Shown piece by piece: positions 7,112-10,881 of a DNA stretch of 10,881 nt (position 1 is the stretch's first letter; every line of letters begins with the position of its first letter). The DNA is taken from positions 1 to 10,881 of the forward strand of contig CAKPEJ010000026.1 of the NCBI GenBank assembly GCA_934149325.1, written 5' to 3'. The stretch is from an uncultured Bacilli bacterium. GTDB taxonomy: Bacteria > Bacillota_I > Bacilli_A > RF39 > UBA660. The notes under the pieces were generated by a model. That model made no database searches. It had not been told where the DNA came from and worked only from the letters and a program-made list of their open reading frames with translations. A program made the position numbers and the translations under genes.

Positions 7112-7153
7112 CTAATTATAATAATTTACACAAAAATAAATTATCATAATTAG
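7112..7153 (-). promoter_or_regulatory. A/U-rich 16-bp hairpin between carboxypeptidase and exporter genes, abutting the RBS
   Basis: In the minus-strand transcript the arms 7138-7153 and 7112-7127 pair over 16 bp (15 Watson-Crick, one G-U) around a 10-base loop. No U-run follows, so it is not a simple terminator. Its 3' arm ends in AG, which is the start of the AGGTGAT Shine-Dalgarno of the ABC exporter gene. It may modulate exporter translation or protect the upstream mRNA from 3' decay. Such a long perfect stem is unlikely to be chance, but A+T-rich DNA makes it more probable than usual. Confidence 0.5.
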
Positions 7154-7158
7154 AATAT

Positions 7159-8502
7159 TTAGTCAACTTTATATTTTGAATCAAGTCCATAATATTCTTC
7201 TAAAGTAAGTTTGCTATCATATATTATTTTAGCTTTTTCATTACCTAAATATCTTACATGCCATGGTTCATACTTATATCCTGTTATATTTTGTTTATCT
7301 TTTGGATATCTAATAATAAAACCATATTTATAACAATTTGCTTCTATCCATTTTGCTTCTTTAGTACCTTCAAATGATGAATCAACAATATTTAAATCCA
7401 TTGCATATCCTGTTTGATGCTCTGAAAATCCAGCTCTAGCTGAAAAAGTGTCGGCTTTTTCTTTCCCAACTTCTGAAACATATTTATTATAAAGTTCATT
7501 TTGTGTATCGTATGATCTAAAACCTGATGCTATCCATAAATTTATATTGTCTATAAGAGCTGCTGATTGCATTTTATAAAATGCATTTAAAGCATCATCA
7601 TTTATTTTTCCAGGATTATAATCTTTTGGAAGAGGATATGTTTTATTAACTAACATAATTCCATCAATATAACTAATTCCATCTTTCACAGTTACACTAT
7701 ATTTTTTTTGTTTAATATTAACATGTACTTTTTTCTTTATATTTTCCTTTTTATTAATAATTAAAAATGAAGTTTTACCCTTTCTTTTTGCACTTATATA
7801 ATTGTTTTTTATATCAATATATCTTCTATTTACATTTTTAAACAAAATTTCCTTTTCAGTTGAATTCTTTGGAGAAATCTTTATATCTAAATTTATATTT
7901 TGTCCTTTTGTAATCGATATTTTATTAGAAACTATAATATCTTTTAATTTTACATAAACAAAACAATATGAATCATATTTTGTATCAATATTAAATATAA
8001 CTCTACTATTTTTAATTTTTTCTTTTTGTTTAATTATTTTATATTTATTATTTTTTACACCATATACATCAACATATCCATTTTTTATTAAATATTTAGG
8101 TAATTTTACATTTACTATTTCACCGTCTTTAATATTTTCATTTATTAAAATAAAGTACCCTTTTGAATTATTAAAATCTTTTTTATTAATTCTTTTACTG
8201 TATGAATCAATTTTTATATAATTTTTCTTTTTTAATTTCGAATTATCTATAATATAACTTATATTTTTTTCTTTTATTTTTACTTTAACATTACTTTTTT
8301 TAATATATTCCAAATTTTTATTATTTAATTTTAAATATTTTTTATTTATATTAATTGTTAAATTATCTCCTTTAATATCATTATATATTTTTTTATTAAA
8401 AGATATATTTTTAATTAAATTAATAGAAGTAATAATTAATACAATTAATATTATTAATTTAAATATATTAAAATAATTTAATTTTCTTTTTCTTTTTTTC
8501 AT
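7159..8502 (-). CDS. VanY-like D-alanyl-D-alanine carboxypeptidase with Ig-like stalk, membrane-anchored
   Basis: A zinc D,D-carboxypeptidase that would trim the terminal D-Ala from peptidoglycan stem peptides outside the membrane. From the ATG at 8502 it has 447 residues: a basic start, one membrane helix (about 15-33), a Lys-rich beta region, a Big_2/Ig-like segment (about 187-264) and a C-terminal VanY domain. The domain shows ASGFRSYDTQNELY (325-338), SEHQTGYAMD with zinc ligands H362 and D369, and EPWH with catalytic E412 and ligand H415. The open frame extends upstream to an ATG at 8589, but that start lies inside the terminator hairpin of the previous gene and upstream of the predicted promoter, so I reject it. 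The RBS (GTGGGGATT) is weak. A 57-base gap with a hairpin but no terminator leads into the ABC exporter gene. A housekeeping wall role is likelier than vancomycin resistance, since no van genes are nearby. Confidence 0.88.
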   Translation of the reverse strand: MKKRKRKLNYFNIFKLIILIVLIITSINLIKNISFNKKIYNDIKGDNLTININKKYLKLNNKNLEYIKKSNVKVKIKEKNISYIIDNSKLKKKNYIKIDSYSKRINKKDFNNSKGYFILINENIKDGEIVNVKLPKYLIKNGYVDVYGVKNNKYKIIKQKEKIKNSRVIFNIDTKYDSYCFVYVKLKDIIVSNKISITKGQNINLDIKISPKNSTEKEILFKNVNRRYIDIKNNYISAKRKGKTSFLIINKKENIKKKVHVNIKQKKYSVTVKDGISYIDGIMLVNKTYPLPKDYNPGKINDDALNAFYKMQSAALIDNINLWIASGFRSYDTQNELYNKYVSEVGKEKADTFSARAGFSEHQTGYAMDLNIVDSSFEGTKEAKWIEANCYKYGFIIRYPKDKQNITGYKYEPWHVRYLGNEKAKIIYDSKLTLEEYYGLDSKYKVD

Positions 8503-8524
8503 AATAATCCCCACTACTAAAAAT

Positions 8525-8554
8525 AGTATAACATAAATAATAAAAAAATGCCTA
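8525..8554 (-). promoter_or_regulatory. Promoter of the D,D-carboxypeptidase gene
   Basis: The minus strand has TATACT (8525-8530) with an upstream TGT, forming an extended -10, and TAGGCA (8549-8554, 4 of 6 matches to TTGACA) at an 18-base spacer. Transcription would start near 8518, about 16 bases before the ATG at 8502. It follows the U-run of the preceding terminator directly. Confidence 0.6.
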
Positions 8555-8559
8555 AATTT

Positions 8560-8590
8560 AAAAAAATGAAGAAATTTTATTTTCTTCATT
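8560..8590 (-). terminator. Rho-independent terminator of the 8606-9247 gene
   Basis: On the minus strand AATGAAGAAA (8581-8590) pairs perfectly with TTTCTTCATT (8565-8574) over 10 bp with a 6-base ATAAAA loop, and uridines run on to 8560. It starts 15 bases after the TAA stop of the gene upstream. Confidence 0.88.
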
Positions 8591-8605
8591 TAATATATTT
8601 TACTA

Positions 8606-9247
8606 TTATGGTCTTGGTGATGAACTATTAAGTAATGATGTATCTTTAGATGATATATATGTTGATAAAGTTTCTGATGTATATGATGGTGTTTCATTAG
8701 ATTTTGTTAAAGTAATATTCTTAACATTAGTTGATTTTTCTCCACCAGATACAAAATAAATATATTCATCACCAATACTTGTATTATTATCAATTAAACT
8801 ATCACCATTAATATTTAGTTTTCTTGATCCTGATATAGTTAATAAAGAAGGTCCTCCAATTACTCCACTAGCATATAAGTAATTTAAAACCACATTATTA
8901 TTATCTATATAATAATTACCAATAATTGTATTATTAGAAACATTAGATAATGTATATACAAATAATCCATTGTCTAATAATATTAATTCATATTTTTCAT
9001 AATTAGCATCAGATGTATCTTTTCCATTATTGTAGACATAATTTCCTTTAACATTTGAAATAACATATTTTGTATTTTCTGTAGTAGCTTTATTATCTTT
9101 TTCTACATTAATTTTTGTTGTACTTTCTTTTTTATCAGTTTTATTATTTGTTTTATCATAAACAATAAATCCTGATAATCCTATTATAATGACTATTAGA
9201 AATATAACCAAAACTATTAAACCCTTATTATTTTTATTATTTTCCAT
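8606..9247 (-). CDS. Small single-pass membrane-anchored protein with a beta-rich exported domain; function unknown
   Basis: The 213-residue product starts MENNKNNKGL, has one membrane helix (about 10-30), a charged Lys/Thr/Asn linker (31-60), and an exported domain of alternating strands (about 61-183). YELILLDNGLFVYTLS (86-101) followed by IIGNYYIDNNNVVLNYLY (108-125) has the strand-turn rhythm of small lipocalin-like or beta-barrel domains of surface proteins: a response strand, then GnYxIxNNxV. The Ser/Thr-rich tail ends SSPRP. There are no cysteines and no catalytic motif. The short MEN-type leader and the GNYYIDNNN pattern recall the cluster at 112-3588 (GKYTINNNN), but I see no DNA-level repeat linking them. 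A perfect AGGAGG before the ATG, a strong promoter and its own terminator make it a well-expressed single-gene unit. Confidence 0.75.
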   Translation of the reverse strand: MENNKNNKGLIVLVIFLIVIIIGLSGFIVYDKTNNKTDKKESTTKINVEKDNKATTENTKYVISNVKGNYVYNNGKDTSDANYEKYELILLDNGLFVYTLSNVSNNTIIGNYYIDNNNVVLNYLYASGVIGGPSLLTISGSRKLNINGDSLIDNNTSIGDEYIYFVSGGEKSTNVKNITLTKSNETPSYTSETLSTYISSKDTSLLNSSSPRP

Positions 9248-9270
9248 ATTTTTCCTCCTATTATGACTTA

Positions 9271-9299
9271 ATCATATCACTCCCAAAAAAAATTGTCGA
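9271..9299 (-). promoter_or_regulatory. Sigma-A-type promoter of the 8606-9247 gene
   Basis: TCGACA (9294-9299), a 17-base spacer containing an eight-T run, and TATGAT (9271-9276) read on the minus strand. TAGGAGG follows and then the ATG at 9247. Both boxes are one base from consensus and the spacing is ideal. Confidence 0.75.
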
Positions 9300-9300
9300 G

Positions 9301-9327
9301 AAAAAAAGTTACCAAAAGAGTAACTTT
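9301..9327 (-). terminator. Rho-independent terminator of yebC
   Basis: The minus strand reads AAAGTTAC, a 7-base loop, GTAACTTT (9305-9327) and then a short U-run (to 9301). Arms, A/U flank and the preceding ATATGT are identical to the ppaC terminator, while the loops differ. It is 26 bases past the yebC stop and directly precedes the next promoter. Confidence 0.8.
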
Positions 9328-9352
9328 ACATATAATATACTTTTTTAAATAA

Positions 9353-10069
9353 TTATAAATTTACATTATGATATACATTTTGAACATCTTCAACATCATC
9401 AAGCATTGTAAGTAATTTATTAAACATTTCTAAATCATCACCTTCTAAAGTTATTTTTTCAAAAGGTAACATGCTTATTTCGTCAATTTCAAATTCAAGT
9501 TCTGGTTTTGCATTTTTTAGTGATGTTTTTATTTTGTATAAGTCTTTCGCATCACCATAAACAATTACTAAATCATTATCTGTTTCTATATCTTTAACAT
9601 CTATATCATCATTCATTAATATTTCAAATGCTTCTTCTTCACTTAAATCTTTAAATCCTACTATTGCTAAATTTTCATATGAATGTGACACTGAGTTTTC
9701 TACTCCAAGTTTTCCCTTTGTCTTAGTAAATGCTGTTCTAACAAGACCAACAGTTCTATTAACATTATCTGTAAGACAATCAACAATAACTGTACTAGCT
9801 CCTGGTCCAAAGCCTTCATATCTACAAGATGTATAACTTTCATCTGCACCATTATTTACTTTATCAATAGCCCTATTAATTATATCACTTGGAACTTGAC
9901 TCTTTTTTGCTTTTTCAACTAAACTTTTTAAGTGTGCATTAGTATCTATATTAGTCCCACCATTTTTTGCTGCTAAATATATTTCTTTTGCAAAATTAGA
10001 ATATAGTTTTGCTTTTACAGCTCCATTTTTTTGGATAGCTGCTTTTCTAACTTCATATGCTCTTCCCAT
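9353..10069 (-). CDS. yebC: YebC/PmpR (TACO1) family protein, YeeN-type
   Basis: A cytoplasmic protein of 238 residues, the usual length for the YebC/PmpR/TACO1 family. Members were long annotated as transcriptional regulators, and more recently were linked to relief of ribosome stalling on proline-rich stretches; which applies here is inference. The N-terminus MGRAYEVRKAAIQKNGAVKAK and FAKEIYLAAKNGG (26-38) match the YeeN subgroup (E. coli YeeN, B. subtilis YeeI/YebC2) rather than the MAGHSKW start of classical YebC. Family signatures are YEGFGPG (84-90), the following LTDNVNRT (99-106) and the LGVENSVSHSYE region near 121-132 (usually GSV-Y-F). AAAGGAGTG before the ATG fixes the start. It has its own promoter and terminator and stands divergent to the small membrane protein gene at 10153. 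Confidence 0.93.
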   Translation of the reverse strand: MGRAYEVRKAAIQKNGAVKAKLYSNFAKEIYLAAKNGGTNIDTNAHLKSLVEKAKKSQVPSDIINRAIDKVNNGADESYTSCRYEGFGPGASTVIVDCLTDNVNRTVGLVRTAFTKTKGKLGVENSVSHSYENLAIVGFKDLSEEEAFEILMNDDIDVKDIETDNDLVIVYGDAKDLYKIKTSLKNAKPELEFEIDEISMLPFEKITLEGDDLEMFNKLLTMLDDVEDVQNVYHNVNL

Positions 10070-10094
10070 ATTTTCACTCCTTTTAACTGTTAAT

Positions 10095-10123
10095 ATTTTA
10101 CTACATGAAAATAAAAATTACAA
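10095..10123 (-). promoter_or_regulatory. Promoter of yebC
   Basis: TTGTAA (10118-10123), a 17-base spacer and TAAAAT (10095-10100) on the minus strand. The implied leader is about 19 bases and holds AAAGGAGTG before the ATG at 10069. Confidence 0.65.
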
Positions 10124-10139
10124 CTTATATTTTTATAAG
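10124..10139. promoter_or_regulatory. Palindrome between divergent promoters
   Basis: CTTATA, TTTT, TATAAG is a perfect 6-bp inverted repeat. It touches the -35 of yebC on one side and lies in the spacer just ahead of the TATAAT (10142) of the plus-strand gene. It is therefore placed where one bound protein could affect both genes. All but two positions are A/T, so chance is a real alternative. Confidence 0.25.
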
Positions 10140-10141
10140 AA

Positions 10142-10147
10142 TATAAT
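10142..10147 (+). promoter_or_regulatory. -10 box of the plus-strand gene, suggesting a leaderless mRNA
   Basis: A perfect TATAAT ends five bases before the ATG at 10153. If used, transcription begins at or within a base or two of the start codon, and no Shine-Dalgarno exists upstream. The best -35 candidate (TTACAA, 10118-10123, 18-base spacer) is poor and coincides with the -35 of yebC on the opposite strand. Confidence 0.45.
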
Positions 10148-10152
10148 TTAAT

Positions 10153-10548
10153 ATGAACAATACTAAAAACAAAAATAATAATTTACTTAACTTACAACTA
10201 ATATCATCAATTGTATTTATACTATCATCTTTAGTATCTCTTACAATAACATTTGATGAAAAAAATAGAAATGAAAAGAAAAAAGGTTATTTTACAACAA
10301 AGCAAGCATTAAACATATCATTTTATAATAGAATTGTTATATTAGCTGCTGTATTAATATCTTTTTATGTTGGATATAAAAATTTTGATAATGAAGATGA
10401 TAATACTATGGGGAAATATAAAAGTGGATTACTTTTTTCTACCAATGTATTAACATTGATTGGATCATTAATTATTTTGTATGTTTCATATCTAAATAAA
10501 AAGGAGCAATCACTTACCCCTTCAGATGTAGAAAATCCTTTAATATAA
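10153..10548 (+). CDS. Small three-helix membrane protein, function unknown
   Basis: I do not recognise this 131-residue product. An Asn/Lys-rich cytoplasmic start (1-10) is followed by three likely membrane helices (about 13-33, 60-76 and 92-113). A charged loop, DEKNRNEKKKGYFTTKQ (35-51), separates helices 1 and 2, and an acidic loop, NFDNEDDN (77-84), separates helices 2 and 3. A polar tail ends LTPSDVENPLI. There is no signal peptidase site, cysteine or enzymatic motif. There is no other Met near the N-terminus to serve as a start, and no RBS; the -10 box placement suggests a leaderless message. It is the only plus-strand gene. Its TAA abuts the TAA of the converging Rpn gene without a spare base. 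Codon use matches the neighbours. The open frame and hydrophobic periodicity make it a likely real gene. Confidence 0.65.
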   Translation: MNNTKNKNNNLLNLQLISSIVFILSSLVSLTITFDEKNRNEKKKGYFTTKQALNISFYNRIVILAAVLISFYVGYKNFDNEDDNTMGKYKSGLLFSTNVLTLIGSLIILYVSYLNKKEQSLTPSDVENPLI

Positions 10549-10881
10549 TTATATATTTTCCTTTAAATTATTTATTTCTTCTATTTTTAAACCGGTTGCC
10601 TTACTTATATCTTCTACTTTCATATTCATTGATATTAAATTTTGAGCTGTTTTAATTTTTTCACTATTTATTCCCTCTTCAATACCTTGACTTAATCCTA
10701 GACTTATTCCTTTTTCTTTCATATATTCTAGTTCTAATTCTTTTGTTTTTTTATCTCTTTCTTCTTTATCATATAATAGTGATAGTTCTACTTCTCCTGA
10801 TAACTCATCTAACTTTCTATATACTTCTTCCATAACAATATCCCCTTTCGAGATTTCTTTTAATACATCTCTTCTTTTTTC
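10549..10881 (-). CDS. Rpn-family recombination-promoting nuclease / PD-(D/E)XK transposase, C-terminal part (5' end beyond window)
   Basis: The frame is open through the window edge, so the visible 110 residues are the C-terminus of a longer protein. The Met codon at 10833 is internal; 16 further in-frame codons precede it (EKRRDVLKEISKGDIV). The GGGGAT near 10840 resembles an RBS but is probably fortuitous. The tail is typical of the Rpn/YhgA-like family: a charged helix with KEERDKKTKELELEYMKEKG, then the Gly-rich LGLSQGIEEGINSEK, then a small helix-turn-helix-like end (NLISMNMKVEDISKATGLKIEEINNLK). Characterised Rpn proteins are RecA-independent, recombination-promoting DNA endonucleases; their catalytic PD-(D/E)XK domain would lie upstream of this edge, so activity cannot be judged here. 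No inverted repeats or target duplications are visible. Confidence 0.82.
   Translation of the reverse strand, partial: EKRRDVLKEISKGDIVMEEVYRKLDELSGEVELSLLYDKEERDKKTKELELEYMKEKGISLGLSQGIEEGINSEKIKTAQNLISMNMKVEDISKATGLKIEEINNLKENI

Noticed and set aside
7159..8502. Vancomycin resistance gene
   Set aside because: The D,D-carboxypeptidase motif is general; no vanH, vanA/B, vanX or two-component genes accompany it.
10546..10881. A short 94-residue complete gene starting at 10833
   Set aside because: The frame stays open to the window edge and the tail matches the C-terminus of Rpn proteins, so the ATG is internal and the gene is partial.
1..10881. Mycoplasma-type genetic code (TGA = Trp)
   Set aside because: Trp positions checked in several genes are TGG and no frame needs TGA read-through; a peptidoglycan enzyme also argues against Mollicutes.

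Overview
The window is very A+T-rich (roughly a quarter G+C by eye) and fits a low-GC Bacillota (Firmicutes) chromosome, probably an uncultured gut-type Bacilli lineage. Supporting signs are AAGGAGTG-type Shine-Dalgarno sites, short U-tailed terminators, a CBS/DRTGG-type family II pyrophosphatase, a D,D-carboxypeptidase (so the cell has peptidoglycan) and an Rpn-family nuclease tail. Stops are TAA (8) or TAG (2), with no TGA; the Trp codons I checked are TGG, so the standard bacterial code fits. No stretch longer than 300 bases lacks a gene.

Layout: nine of the ten genes lie on the minus strand. Read in transcription order from the right, these are: the C-terminal part of an Rpn/PD-(D/E)XK nuclease-transposase cut by the window edge (10881-10549); a YeeN-type YebC family protein (10069-9353); a small membrane-anchored protein (9247-8606); a VanY-like D,D-carboxypeptidase with an Ig-like stalk (8502-7159); an ABC exporter (7102-5369); the manganese-dependent pyrophosphatase PpaC (5278-3659); and a three-gene cluster of membrane-anchored paralogue-like proteins (3588-112). 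The only plus-strand gene is a small three-helix membrane protein at 10153-10548, divergent from yebC and convergent, with no gap, on the Rpn gene.

Most minus-strand genes look like separate transcription units. Terminators follow yebC, the 8606-9247 gene, the ABC exporter and ppaC, and plausible sigma-A promoters precede yebC, the 8606-9247 gene, the VanY gene and ppaC. The carboxypeptidase and ABC exporter seem to form a two-gene unit joined by an A/U-only hairpin that abuts the exporter's ribosome binding site.

The most unusual part is 112-3588. Three genes for extracytoplasmic proteins sit in tandem with identical 42-bp gaps inside a perfect 95-bp direct repeat. The first and third encoded proteins share a leader/transmembrane module (95/101 identical bases) but have unrelated exported domains. 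The second and third share exported domains but have different leaders. This looks like a recombining cassette array that swaps anchors and exported domains. Functions of these exported proteins are not known; only the DUF4163/DUF3298-like character of the last one is recognisable.
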